Shown in pieces: positions 9,119 to 17,399 of a stretch of 64,000 nucleotides of DNA. How positions within the stretch are numbered: position 1 is the first letter of the stretch; each line of letters opens with the position of its first letter. A program made the translations under genes and the position numbers. Below the pieces are notes generated by a model, which was not told where the DNA came from, ran no database searches, and saw nothing but the letters and a program-made list of their open reading frames with translations. This DNA comes from Aquisalinus luteolus (GTDB lineage: Bacteria; Pseudomonadota; Alphaproteobacteria; Caulobacterales; Parvularculaceae): positions 1,244,001 through 1,308,000 of the forward strand of contig NZ_VCJR02000001.1 of the NCBI RefSeq assembly GCF_009712425.2, in the 5' to 3' direction.

Positions 9119-9175
9119 GGCGTGCCTCTCCTAGCTGCTATCTGGCTGCTATCGGTCATATAGGGACTATGAACA

Positions 9176-9200
9176 GAAAAAGCCCCGCTCGTGCGGGGCT
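9176..9200 (-). terminator. Intrinsic terminator of the diguanylate cyclase gene
   Basis: On the minus strand an 8-base GC stem (AGCCCCGC/GCGGGGCT, 9181-9200) is followed by a run of five T. It lies 26 bases after the stop of the diguanylate cyclase gene. Confidence 0.88.
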
Positions 9201-9226
9201 CTGGATACAATTGTCAGGCATCGCTG

Positions 9227-10306
9227 TCAGGCTGAGTGAGACAGCTCGTCGGTGACGGTCCTGTTGCGGCCGCCGCGCTTGGCCTCATACAGCTTCTCGT
9301 CGGCGCGGCTGAGCAGGCTGAGCGCATCGTCGCTCTCGCTGAGGCTGGCGATACCGAAGGAAGCCGTAACCGCTTCCATAGGCTTGCCGGTCGTTTTCAG
9401 TATCCGTTCCTTGCCTTCGAACTGACGTCGGATGCTCTCGATCAGGGCTTTTGCGCCGCGCACATCGGTCATCGGCAGGACGATACCGAACTCCTCGCCG
9501 CCATAGCGGGCGACGGAGTCCCGCCCCTTGATGGAGGACGAGATCATTGCGGCGAAATCCTTCAGGATCCAGTCGCCGATGACATGTCCGTGCACGTCGT
9601 TGACCTTCTTGAAATGGTCGATATCGGTCATCACGAGGCAGAGGTCATGGCCGGCGGCCTTGGCCGAGGCGATCTCATGGGCCAGCGTCGCGTCAAAGAA
9701 ACCGCGATTGCCGACCTGGGTCAGCGGGTCTTTCAGGCTGCGGGCGCGCAGGTCGGCAAGGTCGTCGCGCAGCGACTGGATGTGGTCTTTCGAGCGGTTG
9801 AGGTTTTCGCTCAGCGCTTCGGTCTGGACCTGCATTTCCTTGTTGCGCAGGATCAGTTTTTGCACGAGATCGCGGATTTTTGCCGGATCGGACAGGCCGG
9901 GCAGGATCTCGTTCGCCTCGCCGAGGCTGTCTGAATAATCCTGGCTCCGGTCCGCGCTGGTCTCCATCATGTGGAGGATGTTCGACAACTCCTTGTCGAA
10001 GTGCTTGCCGATGGCATCCTGCGCCTGGACGATCCTTTTCTCGTTGTCGCGATATTCCGACAGGATCTGGTCGATATCGTATTCGCTCAGCGTACCGCTC
10101 TTGCGCAGGATGTCCTCGACATCCTCGCGCAGGGCCTCGTTGTCGCGGGAGGCGTAGGAATACCAGAGTTCATACGTCTTCGGCTTTGGCGGTGTCATGT
10201 AACGGGCGACAAGGTCGAACACCTCGCTGGCGACCTGGACGCTGTGCGAATAATCGTCATCCGTCGCGACCTGCGTTGTGTATTTTGTATTTTCGGTCTG
10301 GCTCAT
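9227..10306 (-). CDS. GGDEF diguanylate cyclase
   Basis: 359 residues from ATG 10306, which has a GGGGGATC ribosome site. An in-frame upstream start at 10339 lacks one. Residues about 1-170 form a helical, soluble N-terminal region; 160-195 look like a coiled coil (LILRNKEMQVQTEALSENLNRSKDHIQ) that probably sets dimerisation. A full GGDEF domain follows (LKDPLTQVGNRGFF, DIDHFKKVNDVHGH, ARYGGEEFGIVLP, ADEKLYEAKRGGRNR). The active site is GGEEF, which is competent. The product-inhibition RxxD site is replaced by KGRD, so feedback control may be weak. It makes cyclic di-GMP from GTP. No transmembrane segment, so it is cytosolic. Confidence 0.93.
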   Translation of the reverse strand: MSQTENTKYTTQVATDDDYSHSVQVASEVFDLVARYMTPPKPKTYELWYSYASRDNEALREDVEDILRKSGTLSEYDIDQILSEYRDNEKRIVQAQDAIGKHFDKELSNILHMMETSADRSQDYSDSLGEANEILPGLSDPAKIRDLVQKLILRNKEMQVQTEALSENLNRSKDHIQSLRDDLADLRARSLKDPLTQVGNRGFFDATLAHEIASAKAAGHDLCLVMTDIDHFKKVNDVHGHVIGDWILKDFAAMISSSIKGRDSVARYGGEEFGIVLPMTDVRGAKALIESIRRQFEGKERILKTTGKPMEAVTASFGIASLSESDDALSLLSRADEKLYEAKRGGRNRTVTDELSHSA

Positions 10307-10428
10307 CAAGATCCCCCGCACAATCGTGCTTTTTCTCATTGTCCTGATAATCGGGGAAATTGATGGGAAATTGGTTAATGGCTGCCATGAAATGCAGTAT
10401 TTTAAAGTAATTCAATGAAAGTCACAGA

Positions 10429-11091
10429 TCAGGGGTTGCGAGCCACGACGCGCCACAGCCGGTGGCCGCTGGCGTGATACTTTCTCTCAAAGGGTGTTAA
10501 CGGATTGCTGACTGCGAGTACCTCTTCCAGACTCGCTTCGCAGTTATAGACCGTCAGGGCATGGGCAAATTCTTCCGCATATATCCGCCAGTTTGTTCTC
10601 AACTCAATCATGCCGCCAAGCGCCAGGATTGAAGGAAACACCGGTGAGGCATGCCATCGCCGGGTCAGATGCGCAGCCTTTGGGTATGGGTTGGGATAAA
10701 GCAGGTAGTGCCGGGCCAGCTGCCAGCTGTCTCCGGCCATCATGGGATAGATATCCATGAGGTTACCCCTCACCAGCTTCGCATTGGCGGGTAGCGGCTC
10801 GCGCTCCCGCGTCAGCCGGGCGAAAGACCGATCGATGCCGATGACAAGGTGGTCCGGATAACGCTCTGCCAGCGCCCTCGTGCTGTCGCCCGTGCCGCAG
10901 CCGGAATCAAGAATGACGGGTATACCCCGATGCGCGGCCCTTATTGCGTTCAGCGTGTCGAATGCCTTGCGGGAATGGATGGCTGGCGGCTTGCGAAAAT
11001 CCGTATCCCGATATCGTAGAACCCGCGCTTGCAGGTCGTCGTGAATACCAGACTGGTTTGAGGTAACTCTGCGGGAGGATGAAGCCGTCAT
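10429..11091 (-). CDS. TrmB-family SAM-dependent tRNA (guanine-N7) methyltransferase-like protein
   Basis: 220 residues. The SAM-binding motif ILDSGCGTGDSTRALAERYPDHLVIGIDRS is followed by the TrmB landmark LLYPNPYPKAAHLTRRW (TrmB proper has FPDPWPKKRHHKRR) and a C-terminal TPFERKYHASGHRLWR similar to TrmB TxFE.K....G. It may therefore make m7G46 in tRNA or be a divergent paralogue; the canonical FPDPWPK is altered. Its start overlaps the stop of the upstream ABC-F gene as TGATG, so expression is coupled. Substrate is inference. Confidence 0.75.
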   Translation of the reverse strand: MTASSSRRVTSNQSGIHDDLQARVLRYRDTDFRKPPAIHSRKAFDTLNAIRAAHRGIPVILDSGCGTGDSTRALAERYPDHLVIGIDRSFARLTREREPLPANAKLVRGNLMDIYPMMAGDSWQLARHYLLYPNPYPKAAHLTRRWHASPVFPSILALGGMIELRTNWRIYAEEFAHALTVYNCEASLEEVLAVSNPLTPFERKYHASGHRLWRVVARNP

Positions 11092-13004
11092 CAGCCGGGC
11101 AGGGCCTGCTCGGCTTCGGCCTTGGCGTTTTCGTAGATTTCGCTGGCGGTGAGCCAGTCTTCCTCGGCCTGTCCCAGCGCCTCGACCGCGCGGGCGCGAT
11201 CTTTGGAGAGTTGTGTGGCCTTGTCGATATCCGTTTCGAACAGGCCTGGCGCCGCCAGGGCCTCGTCCAGCTTCGCGATGTCACCCTGCAGCCGGTCCAT
11301 CAGCTTTTCCAGCTCTTCGCATTTCTTCTTAAGTGGGCTGAGGGCCTTGCGCATATCGGCGGCGGCCTTGCGCTGGTCGGCCTTGTTGATCACCGGCCTG
11401 GTATCTGCCGGTTTCTTTTCTGATTTCTCGGTGCGGTTGGCCTCGAGGATCAGGTCGCGATAATCCGACAGGTCGCCCTCGAACCGTGCGGCCTTGCCAT
11501 CCTTGATCAGCCACAGCCGGTCGGCGACCGCCTCTGCGAGGTGTGCATCGTGGGTGATTAGTATGACCGCACCCTGATACTCGTTCAGCGCCAGCATCAG
11601 CGCCTCGCGCGAGTCGATGTCGAGGTGGTTGGTCGGCTCGTCGAGGATCATCAGGTGGGGGCCCTCGAAGGTAATGAGCCCGAACAGGAGCCGCGCTTTT
11701 TCACCGCCCGACAGTTTCTCGGCGAGCACATCGGCCTTGTCCGGCCCGAACCCGATCTGCGCCGTGCGGGCGCGCACTTCCGCTTCCGTGCCGTCCGGCA
11801 TCAGCGCGCGGACATGGTCATAGGGCGATTGCTTCGGCTTCAACTCGTCGATCTGGTGCTGGGCGAAATAGGCGATGCGCAGCTTCTTCGACTTGTAGAT
11901 ATTGCCGGCAAGGGCGGGCAAGCGGCCCGAGATTGCCTTGACCAGCGTCGACTTGCCCTGGCCGTTGGCGCCGAGGATTGCGATCCGGTCGTCCTGGTCG
12001 ATGCGCAGGTTCACGTCGCGCAACACCGGCTGGCCCTCCGTATAACCAAGGTCGGCCTCGACCACGCGGATGATTGGCGGCGCCATGGGCGGTTTGGGAT
12101 CTGGAAAGTGGAACGGGATCGTGCGCTCCTCGATCGGGATCGAGATTTCCTGCATCTTTTCCAGCATCTTGACGCGTGACTGCGCCTGCTTGGCTTTCGA
12201 AGCTTTCGCCTTGAACCGGTCGACGAAGGCCTGCATGTGGCGGCGGGCAGCTTCCTGCTTGGTCGCCTGCGCCATTGCCACTGCCCGCTGTTCCGCCTTG
12301 CGGCGCTCATAGGTGTCGTAATTGCCGTTATGGACGGACAGCTTGCCCTGATCCAGCGCAAGGATATGCGTGACCGCGCTGTTCAAGAGGCCGCGGTCGT
12401 GGCTGACGATGAGCGCCGTATACGGATAGCGGCGGATATAGCTCTCCAGCCACAGCGCACCTTCCATGTCGAGATAGTTGGTCGGCTCATCGAGCAGCAA
12501 GAGGTCGGGGGCTGAGAACAGGACGGCAGCAAGGGCGACCCGCATGCGCCAGCCGCCCGAAAAGTCAGAGCACGGACGGGCATGCGCATTGTGATCGAAA
12601 CCGAGGCCCGACAGGATGATCGCCGCGCGCGCTTCGGCTGAATGGGCATCGATATCGGCGAGGCGTGTCTGGATTTCGGCAATGCGGATCGGGTCGGTCG
12701 CGGTTTCTGCTTCTGCGAGCAGGGCGGTGCGCTCGGCATCGGCGATCAGCACTGTGTCCAGCAGCGAATCCTTCGTCGCCGGCGCTTCCTGCGCGACCGA
12801 ACCGATGCGCCGACCCTTGCGCAGGGAGAGCGAGCCGTCATCTGGCGAGATCTCTTCGCGGATCAGCTTCAGCATGGTCGACTTGCCGGTGCCATTGCGC
12901 CCGACGAACCCGACCTTCCAGCCATCGGAGATCGCCGCCGTTGCTTGGTCGAACAGCACGCGCCCTTCAATGCGATAGGTCAGGTCGTTGATATGCAGCA
13001 TCAT
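11091..13004 (-). CDS. ABC-F family ATPase (YheS/Uup-like ribosome-associated factor)
   Basis: 637 residues with two ABC cassettes and no membrane segments. Walker A motifs are GRNGTGKST (about 36) and GANGQGKST (about 345). Signatures are FSGGWRMRVALA and LSGGEKARLLFG, with Walker B LLLLDEPTNYLD and LMILDEPTNHLD. The interdomain linker is rich in charged residues, and a C-terminal coiled coil spans about 535-630. ABC-F proteins act on the ribosome to relieve stalled translation. Two adjacent ATG codons are possible starts. It is the first gene of a coupled pair with the TrmB-like gene. Confidence 0.93.
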   Translation of the reverse strand: MMLHINDLTYRIEGRVLFDQATAAISDGWKVGFVGRNGTGKSTMLKLIREEISPDDGSLSLRKGRRIGSVAQEAPATKDSLLDTVLIADAERTALLAEAETATDPIRIAEIQTRLADIDAHSAEARAAIILSGLGFDHNAHARPCSDFSGGWRMRVALAAVLFSAPDLLLLDEPTNYLDMEGALWLESYIRRYPYTALIVSHDRGLLNSAVTHILALDQGKLSVHNGNYDTYERRKAEQRAVAMAQATKQEAARRHMQAFVDRFKAKASKAKQAQSRVKMLEKMQEISIPIEERTIPFHFPDPKPPMAPPIIRVVEADLGYTEGQPVLRDVNLRIDQDDRIAILGANGQGKSTLVKAISGRLPALAGNIYKSKKLRIAYFAQHQIDELKPKQSPYDHVRALMPDGTEAEVRARTAQIGFGPDKADVLAEKLSGGEKARLLFGLITFEGPHLMILDEPTNHLDIDSREALMLALNEYQGAVILITHDAHLAEAVADRLWLIKDGKAARFEGDLSDYRDLILEANRTEKSEKKPADTRPVINKADQRKAAADMRKALSPLKKKCEELEKLMDRLQGDIAKLDEALAAPGLFETDIDKATQLSKDRARAVEALGQAEEDWLTASEIYENAKAEAEQALPG

Positions 13005-13068
13005 GGGCGAGGGTCATAGCCGCTAGCGCGAGCGGAATAAATCCCTTTCGCAGCGAATGAGGCGTGGG

Positions 13069-13482
13069 TCAGAAACCCCAGCTTTCCGGGTCCGGATAGG
13101 CCCGCCTGTCGGAGGCAATCATGATGCCCTTTACGCAGCGCACGATATACCAGACGAGCTGGCCCAGTGAGGCGAGGGCACCGATAAGCGCAACCAGAAC
13201 GCCGGGCAGGATCTGTTCCTGAACGAAAAAGGGAATAGACAGGCAGATGATCACCACAGACAGGATCATGTAGAGAATGCCTTTCCAGAAGACGTGGATG
13301 GCATTGTCATAATGGCTGTCGAGCCAGGTCGTGGGACGTGATTTGCTGACATAGGCGAGGATCAGGCCCACCACAGGCGTGATGATCGTGAAAAACCCGA
13401 CCAGATAAAGCACATAAATGACGATGGGCATCTGGACGGAGTCATCGCGGGAAGAGCCTTGGGAAGCGGATAAATCGCTCAT
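13069..13482 (-). CDS. DUF4870-like small membrane protein
   Basis: 137 residues with three or four hydrophobic segments (about 18-45, 68-88, 93-115). The pattern [31 protein letters not shown] resembles the DUF4870 / YtcA-like membrane family, in which an aspartate or serine-histidine motif sits in the loop before the second helix. Function unknown. It lies just upstream of the ABC-F gene but separated from it by about 65 bases, and is divergent from ndk. Confidence 0.78.
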   Translation of the reverse strand: MSDLSASQGSSRDDSVQMPIVIYVLYLVGFFTIITPVVGLILAYVSKSRPTTWLDSHYDNAIHVFWKGILYMILSVVIICLSIPFFVQEQILPGVLVALIGALASLGQLVWYIVRCVKGIMIASDRRAYPDPESWGF

Positions 13483-13620
13483 GTTTCTCTCATTCCTGTT
13501 TTGACGCCCTCTGTCTGTATCAGTTTATATAGAGTGGTCCGGCAGGACTTGCTAGGCCGCTTCCCCATTGCTATAGGCCCGCGACACCAATTTCTTTCCA
13601 CTGTACAAGGATACCGAACC

Positions 13621-14043
13621 ATGGGCCTCGAGCGCACTTTTTCGATCATCAAGCCGGACGCAACGCGCCGCAACATCACCGGCAAGATCATTTCCAAGCT
13701 GGAAGAGGGCGGCCTGCGCGTCGTTGCATCCAAGCGCATCCATATGAGCCAGGAACAGGCAGAAGGCTTCTACGCTGTCCATAAAGAGCGTCCGTTCTTC
13801 GGCGAACTGGTTGAATTCATGATGTCCGGCCCGGTTGTCGTCCAGGTTCTGGAAGGCGAGAATGCCGTTGCCCGCAACCGCGAAATCATGGGCGCCACCA
13901 ACCCGGCTGACGCCGCAGAGGGCACGATCCGTGCTGAATTCGCTGAATCCATCGGCGAAAACTCGGTTCACGGCTCCGATGGCCCGGATACGGCGAAAGA
14001 CGAGATCGCCTTTTTCTTCTCTGACGACGAAATCGTCGGCTAA
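13621..14043 (+). CDS. ndk: Nucleoside diphosphate kinase
   Basis: Cytoplasmic enzyme that transfers the gamma phosphate between nucleoside triphosphates through a phosphohistidine. The 140-residue length is standard. Visible: [15 protein letters not shown], the kinase core, and the active-site segment [13 protein letters not shown] with the catalytic histidine. ATG 13621 follows ACCGAACC without a strong Shine-Dalgarno; it is nonetheless the only start that fits the family. A terminator follows about 50 bases after the stop. Confidence 0.97.
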   Translation: MGLERTFSIIKPDATRRNITGKIISKLEEGGLRVVASKRIHMSQEQAEGFYAVHKERPFFGELVEFMMSGPVVVQVLEGENAVARNREIMGATNPADAAEGTIRAEFAESIGENSVHGSDGPDTAKDEIAFFFSDDEIVG

Positions 14044-14096
14044 ATCAGATGCTTGCGGGCTGAACCCCGCATGAACACTGGGATACACAGTTTCGT

Positions 14097-14126
14097 GAGG
14101 CAGCCTTTCAGGCTGCCTCTTTCTTT
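14097..14126 (+). terminator. Intrinsic terminator of ndk
   Basis: A perfect 9-base stem (14097-14105 with 14111-14119), loop TTTCA, then TTTCTTT. It lies about 50 bases after ndk and before the EF-hand promoter. Confidence 0.88.
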
Positions 14127-14197
14127 CCCACATGTGCAAAAAGAAGCCACATTTGCCCTGAAAAGACCTGTATCACGTCGCGAAAAAGACGATGCGG

Positions 14198-14225
14198 GGA
14201 ACAAATATCGGCATCAGACCGTTAT
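14198..14225 (+). promoter_or_regulatory. EcfG-type general stress promoter for the EF-hand gene
   Basis: GGAAC at 14198-14202, a 17-base spacer, then CGTTAT at 14220-14225. This is an exact match to the alphaproteobacterial EcfG (sigma-EcfG) consensus GGAAC-N16/17-CGTT. It lies 25 bases before the EF-hand start codon at 14250, which has an AGGAGT ribosome site. The match is seen in sequence; use by EcfG is inference. Confidence 0.75.
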
Positions 14226-14249
14226 TTATGGGAACAAGGAGTAAAGGTC

Positions 14250-14774
14250 ATGAAACGTACAACTGCTGTATTACTGGGCATCGCCGCAACCGGATTCGGT
14301 GCCGCAAGCTTCGCCAGCACTTATGTTGTGCCGAGTCAGTTCGGCGCTGAAAGCACCGAAATCGTTCTCGAAGATGCTCGCCTGAACGCCGACAACATGT
14401 TCGACAAGATCGACGTGAATGGCGACGGCCTGATCTCGATTGACGAATACGCTTCCCAGGCTGTGGTGAATGCATCCCTGTCCCGTTTCAACGGCGTGGT
14501 CGCAATCGACGGCCGTCAGACCTTCCACATCACGCTTCCAAATGAAGCGACGGGTCGTCTGGCCTCTTATGAGCAGACAACGATCGATGCGATCGCCCGC
14601 AATGAATTCTATGCCTTTGCCGGCTCCGACAGCGCGATGGATCGTCGCGAGTGGATTGCTGCAAAGCTGAATGATTTTGCCGAAGTCGACTTCAACGAAG
14701 ATGGCCGTCTGAGCGGTCCTGAACTTGAGGTCTACACGCTGAATATCGCGCGCTTCCAGACTTCGGTCAGCTGA
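14250..14774 (+). CDS. Exported EF-hand calcium-binding protein
   Basis: 174 residues with a signal peptide (MKRTTAVLLGIAATGFGAASFA). Two EF-hand loops are visible: DVNGDGLISIDE near residues 54-65 and DFNEDGRLSGPE near 148-159, both with the D-x-D/N-x-D-G pattern and the position-12 glutamate. The intervening region is unrecognised. It is likely periplasmic and binds calcium. A perfect EcfG-type promoter precedes it, and it is followed by its own terminator, so it is a single-gene stress-induced unit. Confidence 0.85.
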   Translation: MKRTTAVLLGIAATGFGAASFASTYVVPSQFGAESTEIVLEDARLNADNMFDKIDVNGDGLISIDEYASQAVVNASLSRFNGVVAIDGRQTFHITLPNEATGRLASYEQTTIDAIARNEFYAFAGSDSAMDRREWIAAKLNDFAEVDFNEDGRLSGPELEVYTLNIARFQTSVS

Positions 14775-14812
14775 TCCTACCCTGACTACCCTACTTGGAT
14801 ACCCTCAAAACT

Positions 14813-14840
14813 GCCCGCCTCGCTGAGGCGGGCTTTTTTT
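14813..14840 (+). terminator. Intrinsic terminator after the EF-hand gene
   Basis: A 9-base perfect stem (14813-14821 with 14825-14833), loop GCT, then seven T. It overlaps the very end of the convergent rlmB gene by two bases. Confidence 0.9.
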
Positions 14841-15660
14841 ATCGGCCTGTTTCGTACAACGCGATGGCGGCGGCGTTCGATACGTTCAGGCTTTCCATCT
14901 CCGCCGCGATCGGAATGCGCACGAGCATGTCACAAGTCTGGCCGACCAGCTCGCGAAGGCCCGCCCCCTCGGCCCCCATAACGAGAGCGACGGGCTTGTC
15001 CTTTGGCATGTCGGCGACCAGCGTGTCCGCTTCCCCGGCGAGGCCGGCACAGAAGTATCCCATCTCTTTCAGCGCCTCCAGCGAGCGCGCGATATTGACG
15101 GCCTGAACACAGGGCACGATGTCCACGGCACCAGCGGCGGCCTTGGCAAGCGCCCCGGAAAGCGGGGGCGTGCGTCGCTCCTGCACGATGATTGCCCGGG
15201 CGTTGAAGGCCGCGGCAGTGCGGAAGATCGCGCCGATATTGTGCACATCCGTCACCTGGTCGAGCACGATTACCGGACGTTTTTCACCCTCGACCGGCTG
15301 GCAGGTCTCTTTCAGCCGCGCGCGGGGCAGTTCGTCCATATAGGCGGCAAGGCCCTGATGGACCGAGCCGGGCGGCAGCATGCCGTCAATGGCGTCAGGC
15401 TTCAGGTCATCGGGTGTTGCCTCGATACCCTGATCTTTCAGCCACTGGGCCGCATTCAGGGTCGCGACCAGCCGGTGGATCTTGCGCTCGGGGTTTTTCA
15501 GGGCGGCGGCAACGGCATGGCGGCCATAGAGCCAGACCGGGCGATCCTCGTCCAGCTCGCGCTCATGGCGATGCGGCGGGCCTTTCTTTGGACGCGGTTT
15601 ACCGCCGCTCTGGCTGTGTTTGGAGGATGGCTTGCGGGAAGAGGGGCGTTTATTGTTCAT
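14839..15660 (-). CDS. rlmB: 23S rRNA 2'-O-methyltransferase, TrmH/RlmB family
   Basis: 273 residues from ATG 15660. SPOUT-fold RNA methyltransferase. After a basic N-terminal tail (residues 1-35, rich in Lys, Arg, Ser) comes the substrate-binding domain (WLYGRHAVAAALKNPERKIHRL), then the catalytic domain with DQVTDVHNIGAIFRTAAAF, VMGAEGAGL and the knot motif IPIAAEMESLNVSNAAAIALYE. It probably methylates G2251 of 23S rRNA, although TrmH family assignment to one substrate is not certain. A longer in-frame start at 15699 would add a hydrophobic tail and was rejected. It precedes tRNA-Tyr on the opposite strand. Confidence 0.93.
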   Translation of the reverse strand: MNNKRPSSRKPSSKHSQSGGKPRPKKGPPHRHERELDEDRPVWLYGRHAVAAALKNPERKIHRLVATLNAAQWLKDQGIEATPDDLKPDAIDGMLPPGSVHQGLAAYMDELPRARLKETCQPVEGEKRPVIVLDQVTDVHNIGAIFRTAAAFNARAIIVQERRTPPLSGALAKAAAGAVDIVPCVQAVNIARSLEALKEMGYFCAGLAGEADTLVADMPKDKPVALVMGAEGAGLRELVGQTCDMLVRIPIAAEMESLNVSNAAAIALYETGR

Positions 15661-15799
15661 GGCGACGCCATACAGGAGTGCAATGGGCAGGAAAAGCACG
15701 AAAAAACATTCCGGTAGGGCAGCTTAGGTGTTGCAAGGTCCCCGAGTCGTTTCTATAACGCCTGCTCTTTACCGCACACGGTAATCTCGTGAGCCCTGT

Positions 15800-15884
15800 G
15801 GAGGGGTGGCCGAGTGGTTAAAGGCAGCAGACTGTAAATCTGCCCGCATAGCGTACGCTGGTTCGAATCCAGCCCCCTCCACCA
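15800..15884 (+). tRNA. tRNA-Tyr (anticodon GTA)
   Basis: A full type II cloverleaf. The acceptor GGAGGGG pairs with CCCCTCC, and the anticodon GTA is at 15834-15836 in the loop of stem CAGA/TCTG. A variable arm (CCCGCATAGCGTACGC region) and the T-arm GGTTCGAATCC follow. The encoded CCA is at 15882-15884. Type II variable arm and GTA identify tyrosine. Confidence 0.97.
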
Positions 15885-15910
15885 TTCAAAATCGGTTTGC
15901 TGAAGGCAAA

Positions 15911-15935
15911 AGATTTGATCCAGTGGATCAAATCT
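15911..15935. repeat. Perfect hairpin between the two tRNAs
   Basis: AGATTTGATCC and its exact complement separated by AGT, 11-base stem, followed by AGATTTT. It is AT-rich for a terminator and may instead be a processing or repeat element. It lies 26 bases after the tRNA-Tyr CCA. Confidence 0.6.
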
Positions 15936-16095
15936 AGATTTTGGATGCCTCGGCAGGGGCCCTACGGACTGGCTCTCCAAATATCGTTTGCTCCAAGCCC
16001 CCACACCCAAATCCCCCTTGCAATCGCCGCCACACCTTCGTATCCAAGGTGCTCGCTGTGACAGCGCGGGCTTGCCCCGCCGAAGCGCAGCGAAG

Positions 16096-16169
16096 GCGGG
16101 TATAGCTCAATGGTAGAGCAGCAGCCTTCCAAGCTGAATATGCGGGTTCGATTCCCGCTACCCGCTCCA
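16096..16169 (+). tRNA. tRNA-Gly (anticodon TCC)
   Basis: A complete cloverleaf. The acceptor GCGGGTA pairs with TACCCGC, the discriminator is T, and CCA is encoded at 16167-16169. The anticodon TCC is at 16128-16130 in the stem CAGC/GCTG. The T-arm is GGGTTCGATTCCC. About 210 bases separate it from tRNA-Tyr. In many alphaproteobacteria such a tRNA-Tyr/tRNA-Gly pair leads to tuf; here it leads instead to accessory genes. Confidence 0.97.
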
Positions 16170-16259
16170 GTTTCTCGCTTGCCAATAATGCTGAAAACCG
16201 GTCATTCTTCGTGACGGGCAGGGGGAGAGGCCGTCATTCAGTTCCGGTTCAACGATGAA

Positions 16260-17396
16260 TTGCTGATCGACGAGAAACAGCGCCATCAGGCGGCGCTGGA
16301 ATATCCGGACCTGTTCTTTGCCCTCCATAACGAGCAATTGCAGATCGACTTCAGGCGGTTCGATGCGGCGGGCAAGGCGCTGAAGACGCGGGTAAGGGCT
16401 CTCGGCCTGTTCGTCATCGGCATGACGTTTTTCTCATTCGTCATCGCCCTGACGGAACCGGCCTTCTGCCTGTCCGATGCTGTCCTTGGTCTTTCCGGCG
16501 TCATACTGACGGTGATGGCCGTCATTGGCCTGTTTGCCGGTACCGCGGCGATCTTTCTCGGCAATGTCGGCGTACTGACCGGCAAGGCAAAGCGGGCCTG
16601 GCTACAGAATCGTCTGGTAACGGAGCGCCTGCGCCAGTGGAACTATCAGTACATGATCGCTCATGCCTCTGATTTAGCTGATGCAGCGGGGAATGAAGAG
16701 GGAAGGGCCACTTGGCTGCGACAGCGCGAGATCGCCTATGGTCGCCTGCAGACGAGTTTTATCGACCAGATCGACGCGGAATATTCATCTTACATCGCCA
16801 TCAATCCTGCAACGCCTTATGATGTACTCATCAATGACGATATGCCCGGCCCGCCGGTCTGGCTTGAACCGTCCTGGAAAAAGAACATCGGTGAAGTCAG
16901 CACGGTACAGAGTAGCCCGGCAGTTGAGCAATTGCTCGATGCCTACTACCGCCTGCGCGTGCTGGGGCAGCTGCAATATAACCGCTACAAGCTTGAGGAA
17001 GAGGGCAAGTTCTGGGTCCATCCACGGGTTCAGGCAAGGCGGCTGAAATTCCTGTCCTCCAGCACGATCGTCATAGGCCTTGCCTGCAACGCCGCCGCCC
17101 TGATCTTTATCCTCGTCGGGATCACCGGGTTGTTCCCGATCGCCGCAGGCGTGCTGGCCGTCCTCTCGCTGCTGTTTTCCGTCTGCATCAAGGCGGTGGA
17201 AGAGGGCCTGCAGCCTGAGCGTGAAATCCAGCGCACCGTCGATTACCAGCGCCGGGTCGAGGCCGTTGAGAAGACCTTCACCACGTCAAGTGATGTGGGC
17301 GAACGGCTGAAAGCTGCCATCCACCTAGAGGAGACGGCGTTCCTCGAGATGGTCGACTTCCTCTATACCAATGCCCGCGCCCGGTTCGTGGTCTGA
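16260..17396 (+). CDS. Four-helix membrane protein of unknown function
   Basis: 378 residues with two hydrophobic pairs: residues about 47-70 and 75-103, and 266-290 and 292-314, separated by a 160-residue soluble region rich in charged residues. No known domain is recognised. The topology resembles two-transmembrane-pair effectors such as SLATT, but there is no sequence evidence for that. The start is unusual. TTG 16260 has no ribosome site. A GGGGGAGAGG at 16221-16230 lies correctly in front of an in-frame ATT at 16236. It ends three bases before the convergent TIR-WD40 gene. Confidence 0.72.
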   Translation: MLIDEKQRHQAALEYPDLFFALHNEQLQIDFRRFDAAGKALKTRVRALGLFVIGMTFFSFVIALTEPAFCLSDAVLGLSGVILTVMAVIGLFAGTAAIFLGNVGVLTGKAKRAWLQNRLVTERLRQWNYQYMIAHASDLADAAGNEEGRATWLRQREIAYGRLQTSFIDQIDAEYSSYIAINPATPYDVLINDDMPGPPVWLEPSWKKNIGEVSTVQSSPAVEQLLDAYYRLRVLGQLQYNRYKLEEEGKFWVHPRVQARRLKFLSSSTIVIGLACNAAALIFILVGITGLFPIAAGVLAVLSLLFSVCIKAVEEGLQPEREIQRTVDYQRRVEAVEKTFTTSSDVGERLKAAIHLEETAFLEMVDFLYTNARARFVV

Positions 17397-17399
17397 TAT

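Noticed and set aside
15753-16185. Two short minus-strand frames reading WWRGLDSNQRTLCGQ and RVAGIEPAYSAWKAAALPLSYTR
   Set aside because: They are translations of the tRNA-Tyr and tRNA-Gly genes, a common false annotation.
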